Positions 7,791-17,771 of a stretch of 35,071 nt of DNA are shown piece by piece (the stretch's first letter is position 1; each line of letters starts with the position of its first letter). Source of the stretch: JAZNGX01 sp045576675 (GTDB taxonomy: Bacteria; Bacillota; Clostridia; Monoglobales; Firm-18); the NCBI GenBank assembly GCA_045576675.1, contig JAZNGX010000053.1:1-35071 (forward strand), written 5' to 3'. The notes beneath the pieces are model-generated. The model had not been told where the DNA came from. It did no database searches and saw only the letters and a program-made list of their open reading frames with translations. The position numbers and the translations under genes are program-made.

Positions 7791-9644
7791 ATGAAAGTAA
7801 AAAGAATTATTGCACTTGCTATGGCTGTTGTAATGTGTATTGCACTACTTGCAGCATGCGGCAAGGAGGAACAGACTGTTTCAGTTGACACAGGTGACGG
7901 TTATGTACCAACAAAGGAGCTTGAGCTTACCGTGTGGGAAACACAAGGTACTGATTATGCTCCGAAAACTAAAATCAAGAAGAACGTAGTAGAGGAATGG
8001 CTTGCAGAAAAGACTAAGGTTACTGTTGAAAATATGTATGGTAACGACGGCGGTCAGTGGGACTCAAAGCTGACAAAGCTTGTTGCAGGTAACAATATGC
8101 CTGATATAGTTCACTGCGGTGCTTATCAGGGACCTGCACATTTTAAACGTCTGGATGAGCTTGGTAAGGTGCGTGAGCTTACACCTGAAATTTTGCAGAA
8201 ATATGCCCCCGATGTATGGGCAAGAACTCCTAAGGAGTGGTGGGACAAAATGACCATCAATGGCAAAATCTTAGGTATCCCGTATTATGGCGATATGAGC
8301 AGAACAATGTTCTCAGATGTTGATGATGAAACATATGCATTTATGGAGGAATATTTTAAGGTTCCTGCAGATGATATGACTTATGCAAGCGGCGGTTCTC
8401 TTTGGATAAGAGATGATATTTTAGCACAGATTTATCCTGAGACAAAAAGCTATGATGAGCTTGTGGCTTTGCTTGCAGAAAAGAATGCACCTATTGGTGA
8501 CGAGCTTTTGGATGTCCCTGTTAATTCAACAGAGGATTTTATAGATTTAATGTATAAGATAAAAGACCTTAATATAAAGGAAAATGGCAAAACAGTATAT
8601 TCATTCGGTTACACAGGCGGTGATAACTGGACAGCACTTGCAATTTTAGGTGCTGAGATGTATGGATACAAAGGTCATCATTACACAGGTACATGGAACT
8701 CAGTTACAAAGAGAATGGAAATCCCGCTTGCACACGATTTAATTAAGCAGGCAGCAAAAACTCAGACACAAATGATTATTGATAGAGTTTCAGACCCCGA
8801 AAGTCTGGCGCACACATCAGCACAGTACAAAGAAAAGGTTATGAACGGACAGTATGCAATCATTCCTCTTCCAGGAACTGTCGGTATAAACGCACAGCAG
8901 CTTAATGATGAGCTAAAGAGTCTTGGAAAAACCTTCCGTTACAGACCGCTTATAACAAATGTTCCTGCACAGAAGGAATATGGTGCATATAAGGAAAATC
9001 AGCTTTGGGGTGCATCACTTTGTATCCTTAACACATTAAGTGAAGAAGAAATGTATCAGGTGCTAAACTGGATTAACGTTCAGTACACAGATGAATTTGA
9101 GCAGATTATGTTCTGGGGACCTGAATCAGAAGGTCTTTATACAACAGATGAAAATGGCAGACGAGTGTTTACTGACGACCGCTTCAATAAGTATTACATT
9201 GATGGCGACACTTCAGCTCTTCCTGAAGAGTCAGACAGACTTGGTCTTCAGGGTATGTCAGCAGTTATGAATGTATTGCCGTTCCAGGGAAGAACAAACG
9301 AATGGAACCCTGTTATTATTCACAGAAAGCTTACATACAAGCCAATAAATTCAAGCGGCTTCAGATTTGCAAAGGATAGTGTACATACACAAAACATTGC
9401 AACATATCCGCCGTGTCAGGTATGGAGTGCAGTGTATGCTGAAATTCCAGAGGTTGTAACCTTCTGGTCAGAACGTGAACAGTGGGAGTCAAAATTCAAG
9501 ATTGCAATGGCATCTGACAGTATGGAAATGTTTGAGCAGAAATGGCAGGATGCAATTGACGAGCTTAATAGAATTGTAGATATAGAAGTATTGGAAAATG
9601 CAATGACAGAAATAGCACGTCCTCTGGCAGAGGATATAAAATAA
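7791..9644 (+). CDS. Extracellular sugar-binding lipoprotein of the ABC transporter (LplA-like)
   Basis: The N-terminus has two basic residues, a hydrophobic core and the lipobox LLAAC with the lipidated Cys at 23. The mature protein of about 595 residues is long for a CUT1 binding protein and typical of the LplA/YtcQ group, which binds oligosaccharides or decorated sugars rather than monosaccharides. Many Trp and Tyr residues (for example PKEWWDKM and YGYKGHHYTGTWNS) fit a sugar-stacking cleft. AGGAGG lies 7 bases before the ATG and the gene is 19 bases after the permease. It captures the products of surface enzymes encoded downstream in the same operon; the ligand is unknown. Confidence 0.93.
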   Translation: MKVKRIIALAMAVVMCIALLAACGKEEQTVSVDTGDGYVPTKELELTVWETQGTDYAPKTKIKKNVVEEWLAEKTKVTVENMYGNDGGQWDSKLTKLVAGNNMPDIVHCGAYQGPAHFKRLDELGKVRELTPEILQKYAPDVWARTPKEWWDKMTINGKILGIPYYGDMSRTMFSDVDDETYAFMEEYFKVPADDMTYASGGSLWIRDDILAQIYPETKSYDELVALLAEKNAPIGDELLDVPVNSTEDFIDLMYKIKDLNIKENGKTVYSFGYTGGDNWTALAILGAEMYGYKGHHYTGTWNSVTKRMEIPLAHDLIKQAAKTQTQMIIDRVSDPESLAHTSAQYKEKVMNGQYAIIPLPGTVGINAQQLNDELKSLGKTFRYRPLITNVPAQKEYGAYKENQLWGASLCILNTLSEEEMYQVLNWINVQYTDEFEQIMFWGPESEGLYTTDENGRRVFTDDRFNKYYIDGDTSALPEESDRLGLQGMSAVMNVLPFQGRTNEWNPVIIHRKLTYKPINSSGFRFAKDSVHTQNIATYPPCQVWSAVYAEIPEVVTFWSEREQWESKFKIAMASDSMEMFEQKWQDAIDELNRIVDIEVLENAMTEIARPLAEDIK

Positions 9645-9668
9645 TAGAAGTTGAGAGGAGAAAATATA

Positions 9669-12254
9669 ATGAAAAAACTTATTTCATCAATCCTGGCAAT
9701 TACCTTAATTTTAACTATGGTGCTTTCAGTACCTGTAGGCGCAACACCTTACAACGGATATCCTTTTATCTATGAGGATTTTGAGAATGGTTATCCGATT
9801 GAAGGAATGGGCTTTCAGCCTGCAGGCTTAACCTGTGGTGAAAGAACAGTTGTAAAAGACCCGACGGGCAGAAGCGGTTATGTTTATAAGACTACTATTG
9901 ATACAGTGGCAAATACTGTTGGTATGCCACAGTTTATGATTTATACAAATGATATTGGCATAGATATTGGCTCAACAACAAAATCATCAGTAATGCTTTA
10001 TTTTGCAAACGGCGTTCCTGCTGTTAATAAGCTTTCAATTATTCATACATTAAAATGTACAAACACTTATGAAAATGAAGAAGATGCTAAAACCTGGAAT
10101 GGTTGGTATGAATGTGCTTTAAAACCTACATGGTCAAAGGGAAACTGGGTTAAATATGAAGCAGACGTAACATGGTCAAAAAATCTTGCTTTCGGAACTT
10201 CAGGTGCTTCACAGGTTGCTGCAGCTGATATGGGTACGCTTGACTGGTCAACTCTTGTAATGACTCAGTTCTACTTCCGTTTCGGTGATAACAAAAATCC
10301 GTTGTTTACATCAGATACTATGGACGAAGCTACAACAATGCTTACAATGTATTTTGACGAATTTAAGTTTGAACCATACCATAACACAATAGCTCCCGAA
10401 GTTAAATATGGAGAAAACTTGCTTACTTTTGGTGACTTTACAAATGGTGAAACATCAGGATTTTATATGAATCCAGACCCGGGAGCCAATAAATCAATTA
10501 TTTCGATACAAAGTGGGAACCCTGCTACAGATTATTCCGGAAACTACATTAATATAAAAAGCTTGACGGATAGTACGTATGCTTTCAATGCTCTTATGTG
10601 GGAGGGCGGAGAACACGCTAATATTGTAATGAAACCAAATCATATGTACGAATTACGCTTTAAATATAGAATTAATAAACTTACATCTTCAAACGGCTCA
10701 ATATCGTATGATTCAGAAACTGATGAGCCTACAACGGCAGGTATAGCATATCGTTGGAAGATTGACAGTGCGGCAAACTTACAGAATACAAACTATTATG
10801 ATGCAAACGGCTACTATGGCTCGCGTAACTCTGCTGCAGCTTATAAGGCGGATATGCTTACAGCCGACGGTAACTGGCATGACGGAACGATTGCATGGAA
10901 ATATGATTTGAAAACTTATATGATACCAACTTATGGTGGGGCAACATTTACCGGTGCTCACTTTGCTCCTTACATGGGTACAAATTTCTGGGCTTCTAAT
11001 ATTGATATGGATTTTGATGATTTTATGCTTGTTGACTGTGGCCCTATCGTAAATGGTGACTTTGAAACAGGTGCAGGAGAAGCTTTAAGATGGGTAAATT
11101 CACAGGGAACAGGTGCAACTCAGTCACGCGTTACTTACCCTGTATATGGTTGGGTTTCTGAAGGTCAGATTGCACATAGTGATGACGTTCGTGCAAATGC
11201 AGATTCAGGCTCGACAAAATCAGCACTTGTTACATTAAATGCAGGTCAGGGCTTGTGGCAGTTTATCGGTCTTGATTCAACAGAAACAAACAGATATAAA
11301 TTGTCATTCTGGGCGAAGGGCAACAACCTTGCAGATGGCGAAACAGCAGATATATGCTTCTATTTAGACAGAGATGCTAAAGTAGATGGTCAGACTAATG
11401 AAGTTTATAAGGTTCCTGATTACCAGTTCTACACAGGTGCAAATCAAATGGTTCAAGGCGGTTGGGTACTTGGTAATGCTGTCAAGGAATGGAAGCTTAC
11501 AAACGAATGGCAGTATTATGAAACATATATCAGCACAAATTTCCCTGTATATGATGACAGAGAAAGCTTGCTTAACAAAAATGTAATTACAAGACAGCCA
11601 CAGATGAAATTCCTTGTAAACAATGGTGGTGCAGGTTCATTCTATATCGATGACGTTAAATTAGAGGGGGCACCAAAAGCTGCTCCTGAGGTTTCTGACT
11701 TTGTGGTTAGCGGTTATGCAGACCCAGGCAAGGAAATAAGTGTTGATTACACATTCACAAATGCTCTTGGTTATGATGATGCAAACACATTAGTAAGAGT
11801 ATATGCTGACGGTGCATCAGTAGGTAGCTTTAAGGCAAACGGCGGTTCATTTGAAATCCCCGAAGCAGCAATAGGCAAGGTACTTGAATTCGAAATTCTT
11901 CCTCTTGATGCAGAGGGCAACGCAGGTGCATTGTTCAAAACAAGAAATGTAGCTTCAACCTGTAATTGGACAAAGCTTTATATAAACGATGGTTTGAAAT
12001 CAGTAAGAGCATATGCAGGCGAGCCTGTAATGGGCAAGGTTGTATTCGCATCGTTTAACGATACTAAGCTTGTTGATATTAAGGTTATAGATGCAAATAT
12101 AGCAGAACCGTTTAAGGCTGTTACTGTTGCAGCAAACACTTTTGTAACAGACGGTGCAAACAGAGTTAAGATAATGTTTATAGATGGCGTAAATGAAATT
12201 AAGCCACTAACAGATGCAGAAGAAGCAACAATAGTTGTTGAAGAAGAGAAATAA
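9669..12254 (+). CDS. Secreted multi-domain carbohydrate-binding-like protein A
   Basis: About 861 aa. The start is ATG 9669 with AGAGGAG 8 bases upstream; an in-frame TTG at 9651 is disfavoured. A signal peptide (cleavage likely after VPVGA) is followed by beta-rich modules: about 30-225, about 241-450 (beginning GENLLTFGDFTNG), about 458-668 (NGDFETGAGEALRW ... SFYIDDVKLEG) and an Ig-like module at about 671-760, then a C-terminal beta domain from about 765 (NWTKLYINDGLKSVRAYAG). The repeated pattern of an opening NGDFETG-like strand and a closing YIDDVKLEG-like strand is typical of CBM4/9/22-like jelly rolls. There is no catalytic motif, SLH domain or LPXTG signal. It is paralogous to the next gene and to 23738-26356. 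Position right after the binding protein suggests a glycan-capture role, which is inferred. Confidence 0.8.
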   Translation: MKKLISSILAITLILTMVLSVPVGATPYNGYPFIYEDFENGYPIEGMGFQPAGLTCGERTVVKDPTGRSGYVYKTTIDTVANTVGMPQFMIYTNDIGIDIGSTTKSSVMLYFANGVPAVNKLSIIHTLKCTNTYENEEDAKTWNGWYECALKPTWSKGNWVKYEADVTWSKNLAFGTSGASQVAAADMGTLDWSTLVMTQFYFRFGDNKNPLFTSDTMDEATTMLTMYFDEFKFEPYHNTIAPEVKYGENLLTFGDFTNGETSGFYMNPDPGANKSIISIQSGNPATDYSGNYINIKSLTDSTYAFNALMWEGGEHANIVMKPNHMYELRFKYRINKLTSSNGSISYDSETDEPTTAGIAYRWKIDSAANLQNTNYYDANGYYGSRNSAAAYKADMLTADGNWHDGTIAWKYDLKTYMIPTYGGATFTGAHFAPYMGTNFWASNIDMDFDDFMLVDCGPIVNGDFETGAGEALRWVNSQGTGATQSRVTYPVYGWVSEGQIAHSDDVRANADSGSTKSALVTLNAGQGLWQFIGLDSTETNRYKLSFWAKGNNLADGETADICFYLDRDAKVDGQTNEVYKVPDYQFYTGANQMVQGGWVLGNAVKEWKLTNEWQYYETYISTNFPVYDDRESLLNKNVITRQPQMKFLVNNGGAGSFYIDDVKLEGAPKAAPEVSDFVVSGYADPGKEISVDYTFTNALGYDDANTLVRVYADGASVGSFKANGGSFEIPEAAIGKVLEFEILPLDAEGNAGALFKTRNVASTCNWTKLYINDGLKSVRAYAGEPVMGKVVFASFNDTKLVDIKVIDANIAEPFKAVTVAANTFVTDGANRVKIMFIDGVNEIKPLTDAEEATIVVEEEK
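11235..11314 (+). repeat. 80-bp block identical in paralogues A and B (copy in A)
   Basis: This stretch, encoding part of the third beta module (GQGLWQFIGLDSTETNRY region), is identical base for base with 13851-13930. The surrounding sequence keeps high protein similarity but shows many synonymous differences. Local gene conversion or recent duplication with selection could explain it. Confidence 0.8.
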
Positions 12255-12281
12255 TATTATAGTAAGAAAGGACAAATCTCA

Positions 12282-14855
12282 ATGAAAAGAATAATTTCAT
12301 CAATCCTGGCACTTACTTTGGTTTTAACATTGGTACTTTGTGTACCTGTAAATGCAACACCATACAGTGGTTATCCGTTTATTTACGAAGATTTTGAAAA
12401 TGGAACCCCCATTGAAACAATGGGGTTCCAGCCTTCGGGAGTTACTGTTGGTGAAAGGGTAATTACAAAAGACCCGACAGGCAGAAGCGGCTATGTTTAT
12501 AAGACTGAAATTGATACAACCAAAAGCACGGTTGCTATGCCGCAGTTTATGATTTATGCAAATAACACTAAAATCAGTCTTGGAACAACAACAAAGTCAT
12601 CAGTTATGATTTATTTTGCAAATGGTGTTCCTGCTGTTAACAAGCTGTCGATTGTTCATTCTTTAAAATGTACAAATCAGGCAGCGGATGCAAACTGGAT
12701 TGGCTGGTATGAAAGAGCATTGACTCCCACATGGTCAAAGGGCAACTGGGCTAAATACGAAGTTGATGTTACCTGGACAAAAGACCTTGCTTATGGCACA
12801 TCAGGCTCAACACAGGTTGCTGCAGCTGATATGAGTACGCTTGATTGGTCAACACTAAGAATGTATCAGTACTATTTCCGTTTCGGTGATGGAAAAAGCT
12901 CATTGTTCACAACCGACACAATGAATGCCGGTGAAACAATGCTTACAATGTATTTTGATGAGTTTACGTTTGAGCCTGTTTACAACACAACAGCACCCGA
13001 AGTTGCTTATGGTGAAAACCTTCTTGCATATGGTGACTTTACAAATGGTGCAACAACAGGATTCCGTATGGGAACAGATGCGGGTGATAAAAAAGCCGTT
13101 ATTACTGTAAAAAGCACATCTCCGGCAACAGATTATTCTGGTAATTATATAAATATTAAAAATCCTGAAGGCACAGTGGCATTCAATGAAATTGAATGGG
13201 ATCAGAACAGTAATGTAACATCTATGCTAAAGCCTAACCATATGTATGAGTTGCGTTTTAAGTATAGAATCAATGCAATGAAGGATGCAGGTCAGTCAAC
13301 ATCATATACTGCAGGTACAAATGCGGCTTCAACAGCAGGTATTGCATATAAATGGGGTATTGACAGAGCTTCTAATATGACAAGCAAGGAATATTATGAT
13401 GCAAACGGTTATTATCACGCATCAACAAGACGTTATGCGGCAAGCTATCAGGCAAACTGCCTTGTAGCTGACGGTGCTTGGCACGATTATAAATTTGCAT
13501 GGAAATATGATTTTAAGACATTTATGCTACCGAGCTTTGACGGCGGAGTTGCAACCACAAGAATTATACCTTACTTTGGTACAAATATGTGGGCTTCATA
13601 TATTGATATGGACTTTGATGATTTTATGCTTGTTGACTGTGGCCCGATTGTTAACGGCGACTTTGAAACAGGTACAGGTGAAGCTTTAAGATGGACAAGT
13701 GCAGCATCTGCTTCAAACACAACTGGTGGTGCGACAGCAGCACGTGTTGTATATCCGGTTTATGGCTGGAACGTTGACGGTAACGGCTCAATTTCCCAGA
13801 GCAATGAAGTTCGTGCAAACTCGGGTTCGACAAAATCAGCACTTGTTACTTTAAATGCAGGTCAGGGCTTGTGGCAGTTTATCGGTCTTGATTCAACAGA
13901 AACAAACAGATATAAATTGTCATTCTGGGCAAAGGGTAACAACCTTGCAGATGGCGAAACAGCAGATATCTGCTTCTATTTGGACAGAGATGCAAAGGTA
14001 GACGGACAGACAAACGAAGTTTATTCTGTGCCTGATTATCAGTTCTATACTGGAAAAAATCAAATGGTACAAGGCGGTTGGGTGCTTGGTCAGGCAGTTA
14101 AGGAATGGAAGCTTACAAACGAATGGCAGTATTACGAAACATATATTGATGTTGACTTCAATGTGATTTCAGGCAGAGAAAGCTTGCTTAATAAATATGT
14201 AATAGCAAGACAGCCTATGATGAAATTCCTTATCAATAATGCAGGTGCAGGTTCATTCTATATCGATGACGTTAAATTAGAGGGTGCAACAGCAATTGCA
14301 CCTGAGGTTTCAAATTATTCGGTGATTGGCACTGCGAATCCGGGTAAAACCGTTACAACGGCTTATGACTTTACAAATGGACTTGGTAATGCAGATGCAA
14401 ACACAGTTGTAAGAGTATATGCCAACGGAGCCTCTGTGGGAAGTTTCAAAGCAAATGGAGGCACATTTACAATCCCCGAAGCAGCAATTGGTAAGACACT
14501 TGAATTCAAGCTTCTCCCTGTTGATGCAGAGGGAAATGTTGGTGCGGTTTACAATGCAACTGCCGCAACAACAGACAACTGGACAAAAATCTATGTTGAT
14601 AATGATTTGAATTCCGTAAGAGCGTATGCAGGAAAAGCGACAACAGGTAAAGTTATTTTTGCGGCATTTAGTGATGATGAGCTTATTGATGTTGACGTTG
14701 TTGATGCTGATATAACAAAGGCAGGCACTTTAACATCTGTTGCATCAGAAGATTTTGTTACAACAGGTGCCGATAAGGTTAAAATCATGTTCTGGAACGA
14801 TGTGGTTGCAGCCAAACCGCTTATCAGCGAAGAAGAAATCAATGTAACAGAATAA
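12282..14855 (+). CDS. Secreted multi-domain carbohydrate-binding-like protein B (tandem paralogue of A)
   Basis: 857 aa with the same layout as the preceding protein: signal peptide (MKRIISSILALTLVLTLVLC), a first beta module opening with YPFIYEDFENG, a second opening GENLLAYGDFTNG, a third opening NGDFETGTGEALRW and closing SFYIDDVKLEG, an Ig-like module and a C-terminal beta domain. Most identity to A is in the third module (STKSALVTLNAGQGLWQFIG and KEWKLTNEWQYYETYI); the second module diverges most and may set ligand specificity. It lies 27 bases after A with an AAGGAC site. A hairpin follows the gene, so A and B may be expressed at a level different from the SLH genes downstream. No enzyme motif is visible. 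Confidence 0.8.
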   Translation: MKRIISSILALTLVLTLVLCVPVNATPYSGYPFIYEDFENGTPIETMGFQPSGVTVGERVITKDPTGRSGYVYKTEIDTTKSTVAMPQFMIYANNTKISLGTTTKSSVMIYFANGVPAVNKLSIVHSLKCTNQAADANWIGWYERALTPTWSKGNWAKYEVDVTWTKDLAYGTSGSTQVAAADMSTLDWSTLRMYQYYFRFGDGKSSLFTTDTMNAGETMLTMYFDEFTFEPVYNTTAPEVAYGENLLAYGDFTNGATTGFRMGTDAGDKKAVITVKSTSPATDYSGNYINIKNPEGTVAFNEIEWDQNSNVTSMLKPNHMYELRFKYRINAMKDAGQSTSYTAGTNAASTAGIAYKWGIDRASNMTSKEYYDANGYYHASTRRYAASYQANCLVADGAWHDYKFAWKYDFKTFMLPSFDGGVATTRIIPYFGTNMWASYIDMDFDDFMLVDCGPIVNGDFETGTGEALRWTSAASASNTTGGATAARVVYPVYGWNVDGNGSISQSNEVRANSGSTKSALVTLNAGQGLWQFIGLDSTETNRYKLSFWAKGNNLADGETADICFYLDRDAKVDGQTNEVYSVPDYQFYTGKNQMVQGGWVLGQAVKEWKLTNEWQYYETYIDVDFNVISGRESLLNKYVIARQPMMKFLINNAGAGSFYIDDVKLEGATAIAPEVSNYSVIGTANPGKTVTTAYDFTNGLGNADANTVVRVYANGASVGSFKANGGTFTIPEAAIGKTLEFKLLPVDAEGNVGAVYNATAATTDNWTKIYVDNDLNSVRAYAGKATTGKVIFAAFSDDELIDVDVVDADITKAGTLTSVASEDFVTTGADKVKIMFWNDVVAAKPLISEEEINVTE
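13851..13930 (+). repeat. 80-bp block identical in paralogues A and B (copy in B)
   Basis: Second copy of the identical stretch at 11235-11314, offset by 2616 bases, in the same domain of the tandem paralogue. Confidence 0.8.
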
Positions 14856-14865
14856 AACTAAATAA

Positions 14866-14897
14866 GGCGTGTCTTAATGTCTTTTTTAAGGCACGCC
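14866..14897 (+). terminator. Hairpin between B and the SLH genes, possible partial terminator
   Basis: The arms 14866-14876 (GGCGTGTCTTA) and 14887-14897 (TAAGGCACGCC) pair over 11 bp with one wobble; the loop is 10 bases. After the stem comes ATTTGTGATTTTT, a poor U-tract. No convincing promoter follows before the next gene at 14939, so downstream genes probably depend on read-through, making this an attenuating element within one operon. Confidence 0.6.
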
Positions 14898-14938
14898 ATT
14901 TGTGATTTTTATGTACAATTTACCAAGGAGGTAAACGC

Positions 14939-17755
14939 ATGGGCAAATTGAAACGAATTGTATCATTGGTACTCGTGCTTATGCTTGCATTTTCGTTATC
15001 AGGTGTTATTGCAACTGATGAAGAAACAACGCAAGATGGTATAGCAGTGACAGAAGAGGACAGACTGATTGCAAAAAAACTTACTGTTCTTGGAATCATT
15101 GACGAAGCTACAGATGACAGACTGACCTCGTTTGTTACGAGAGCAGAGCTTATTGATATTATTATAAAGTATCTTGGTTATGAAAATGCAGTTACGTCAG
15201 CAAACACAACTCCGTTTATTGATGTAAGTGCTTTTGACAAAAGAATTGGTGCGTACAATCTTTTGTACAAGGCTGGCTATATTTCAGGTGACGGAAACAG
15301 TCGATACAGACCTGACGATTTTCTTACTTACAACGAGGCAATGGCTGTAGTTGTAAAGGCAATGGGACATAAGCCTTTTATAATGGAAGAGCTTGGTTAT
15401 CCCGAAAGCTATATGTATGTTGCAAACAAGTATGGCATGTTAAAGGATTTAAGGGGCAACGGTGAAAACCCAATTCCATATTGCGATATTTTAAGAATGA
15501 TAGAAAAGAGTCTTGATGCAGACGCTGTTGTACAGGAAGGCTATGACATAAACGGCGAGGGCAGACTTGAAATAAAGGATGGCTTTAAGGTTTTAGAGCA
15601 AATTCATGGAATAAAGCAGTTTAAAGGCGTGGTTACAGGTAACGAGAACACAAGACTTTATGCATCAGGTTCAGAGAAGATTTACCGCTATCAGATAGAA
15701 ATTGACGGCGAGATTTATGATACACCTGAGCAGGAATATGATATATTACTTGGCTACAGAGTGGTAGCATACTCCCGAAAAGACGAAAATGATGAATTAA
15801 GCATTGTATATATGGAGGCAGACCGCCGCAAAAACAATGTGTTTGAAATAAAAGCGGATAACATTATAAAAGAGAAAACAACAAACACTTGTATTTATTA
15901 TGAGGACGAAAGTGTTTATGATCAGGAGCTTGACATCGACGTAGATACTTTCACAGTAATATACAACGGTAAAAGTCACAATAATTATGGTATGTTAAAA
16001 AGCATATTGCCTGACAGCGGTTATGTAACTGCATTAGATAATAATGGTGATATGATGATAGATGTGTTATTTATCAATGAGTATAAAAATATGGTTATCG
16101 GCTCAGTTGACCGTGCTAATCATAGAATCTATGATAAATACACCAATGAAATGCTTGTTATAGACCCGATGGACGATGATGTTCGTATTTATGATGTTGA
16201 CGGAGCACAGGTTGGCATTGGTGCAATTCCGCTAAACAGTGTTATAAGCTATACTGAAACTGCTAATGCCGAGGGCTACAAGCTTAAAATAGTATATCTG
16301 CAGACAGAGAAGTTTGTCGGTCAGATAGAAGAAGTAAGCTTTGAAGGTGATGAAACAAAGCTGCTTATCGGTGGTATGTACTATGAAATGGCTGAAAATC
16401 TTAAAAACTATATAGAGCTTGGTCTTGAAAGCGAGCTTAAAACAAACGTAAGCGGCACATTCTATCTAGACCGTGACGGTAAGCTTGCATATTATGACAG
16501 AGAAGAAGCATTAAGTGCAATATATGGCTTTGTACATCGCGTAGCAATTGACAGCGGTCTTGGAGACAAGCTTATAATAAGAATATTCAGTCAGGATGCT
16601 GAGTGGCTTGTGCTTGAAACAAATGGCAAAATCAACATAGACGGTTACAGATACAACACAAATTCCAATGCGGATTTAGAAACTGCAATAAGTAAAATTC
16701 CCGAGGGCGAGGTTGTAATGTTCTCGTACATGGACAATATCATTACATATATTGATACGCCCGAGCTTAACAAGGGCAACACAACTTTAGCCAGTGACAG
16801 AGGTAATCTGAATATGATTGCTTCAGGTGCTGAGTTTGAAACAAGATATGGTATGTGCAACGAATTTAATAATCCGTCGGAAAACAAATTTATTGTAAAT
16901 TCAGAAAATTGTATTATTTTTGAAACGCCTGCAAGAGCAACAGAAGGCGATGAAGTAAACTATTATGATGATTTAGAGATGTACAGCGTATCAAAAAGTC
17001 TTGGAAAAGCTTATTACAGAGCGGTTCCCTATGATTATGGTCAGGTTATTACAGACGGATATTATGCATACAACACTGAATCACGTGATATTAATGTTGC
17101 ATCGTGTCTGTTGCTTCGCGGCTCGGAAAATGCAGGTAAAGGCATAAATGGCAGCGGCGGCGAGTCACTTACAACACGCTCTCAGTGTGCCGTTGTCATA
17201 AAAACAGGTGCCGGCTTAAATAAGGACGGCGAGGACAGACAGGTGCTTTACTACAGTGTTAACGGTATTGAGAAAAAGCTTTGCGTTGCAAACACGATAA
17301 ATTATTCTAAATGCCGCATTTATAACTATGAGTCCGAAACAAAATCATTCAATGAAATCGGTCTTGAAGCAGGTGATGTTATTCAGGTCGGAACAAATGC
17401 CAAGGATGAAATCAGCCAGATTAACGTAGTTTACAGGTTTGACCAAACCTCAGAGTTGGCATCGGAGGCTTATATAACATATCCTGCATACAAAATGCAG
17501 TTTGGTGCTCCGCCGGAGGGTATGGCCATTGGTGAAGTGACAGCAGTTGATTCGGAAAACAAAATTTTGCAATTTGCAGTTGGTGAAGACAAATATGAAA
17601 TCAGAACAGCAACGGCAAACATAACTGTTTATGACAGTATATTGGAAAAAACATCAGTGGCAAATATCGGCGATTTGATTGTAGGCGACATAGTAATTGT
17701 TAAAGCTGATGTTGACTATGCAGCCAGAGCATCACAAATTCTGGTTATAAGATAA
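14939..17755 (+). CDS. Large surface protein with N-terminal SLH-type modules
   Basis: 938 aa. A signal peptide (to about residue 25) is followed by three SLH-like modules at about 37-82, 92-143 and 153-194. The middle one is clear (FIDVSAFDKRIGAYNLLYKA and GDGNSRYRPDDFLTYNEA); the first and third are degenerate. SLH modules bind pyruvylated secondary cell-wall polymer. The remaining 740 residues are beta-rich with repeating short strands, include no recognised catalytic motif and resemble a structural stalk or S-layer body. AAGGAGG lies 7 bases before the ATG, a strong site that fits an abundant protein. Function beyond cell-surface anchoring is unknown. Confidence 0.82.
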   Translation: MGKLKRIVSLVLVLMLAFSLSGVIATDEETTQDGIAVTEEDRLIAKKLTVLGIIDEATDDRLTSFVTRAELIDIIIKYLGYENAVTSANTTPFIDVSAFDKRIGAYNLLYKAGYISGDGNSRYRPDDFLTYNEAMAVVVKAMGHKPFIMEELGYPESYMYVANKYGMLKDLRGNGENPIPYCDILRMIEKSLDADAVVQEGYDINGEGRLEIKDGFKVLEQIHGIKQFKGVVTGNENTRLYASGSEKIYRYQIEIDGEIYDTPEQEYDILLGYRVVAYSRKDENDELSIVYMEADRRKNNVFEIKADNIIKEKTTNTCIYYEDESVYDQELDIDVDTFTVIYNGKSHNNYGMLKSILPDSGYVTALDNNGDMMIDVLFINEYKNMVIGSVDRANHRIYDKYTNEMLVIDPMDDDVRIYDVDGAQVGIGAIPLNSVISYTETANAEGYKLKIVYLQTEKFVGQIEEVSFEGDETKLLIGGMYYEMAENLKNYIELGLESELKTNVSGTFYLDRDGKLAYYDREEALSAIYGFVHRVAIDSGLGDKLIIRIFSQDAEWLVLETNGKINIDGYRYNTNSNADLETAISKIPEGEVVMFSYMDNIITYIDTPELNKGNTTLASDRGNLNMIASGAEFETRYGMCNEFNNPSENKFIVNSENCIIFETPARATEGDEVNYYDDLEMYSVSKSLGKAYYRAVPYDYGQVITDGYYAYNTESRDINVASCLLLRGSENAGKGINGSGGESLTTRSQCAVVIKTGAGLNKDGEDRQVLYYSVNGIEKKLCVANTINYSKCRIYNYESETKSFNEIGLEAGDVIQVGTNAKDEISQINVVYRFDQTSELASEAYITYPAYKMQFGAPPEGMAIGEVTAVDSENKILQFAVGEDKYEIRTATANITVYDSILEKTSVANIGDLIVGDIVIVKADVDYAARASQILVIR

Positions 17756-17771
17756 GAAGGGGGACAGGATA

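Noticed and set aside
9651..9668. TTG start for protein A
   Set aside because: The AGAGGAG site lies between this TTG and the ATG at 9669, the signal peptide begins naturally at the ATG, and B and C start the same way.
14939..17755. A catalytic polysaccharide lyase or hydrolase domain in the 938-residue SLH protein
   Set aside because: I could not find any known catalytic motif after the SLH-like region; only short beta-rich repeats are visible.
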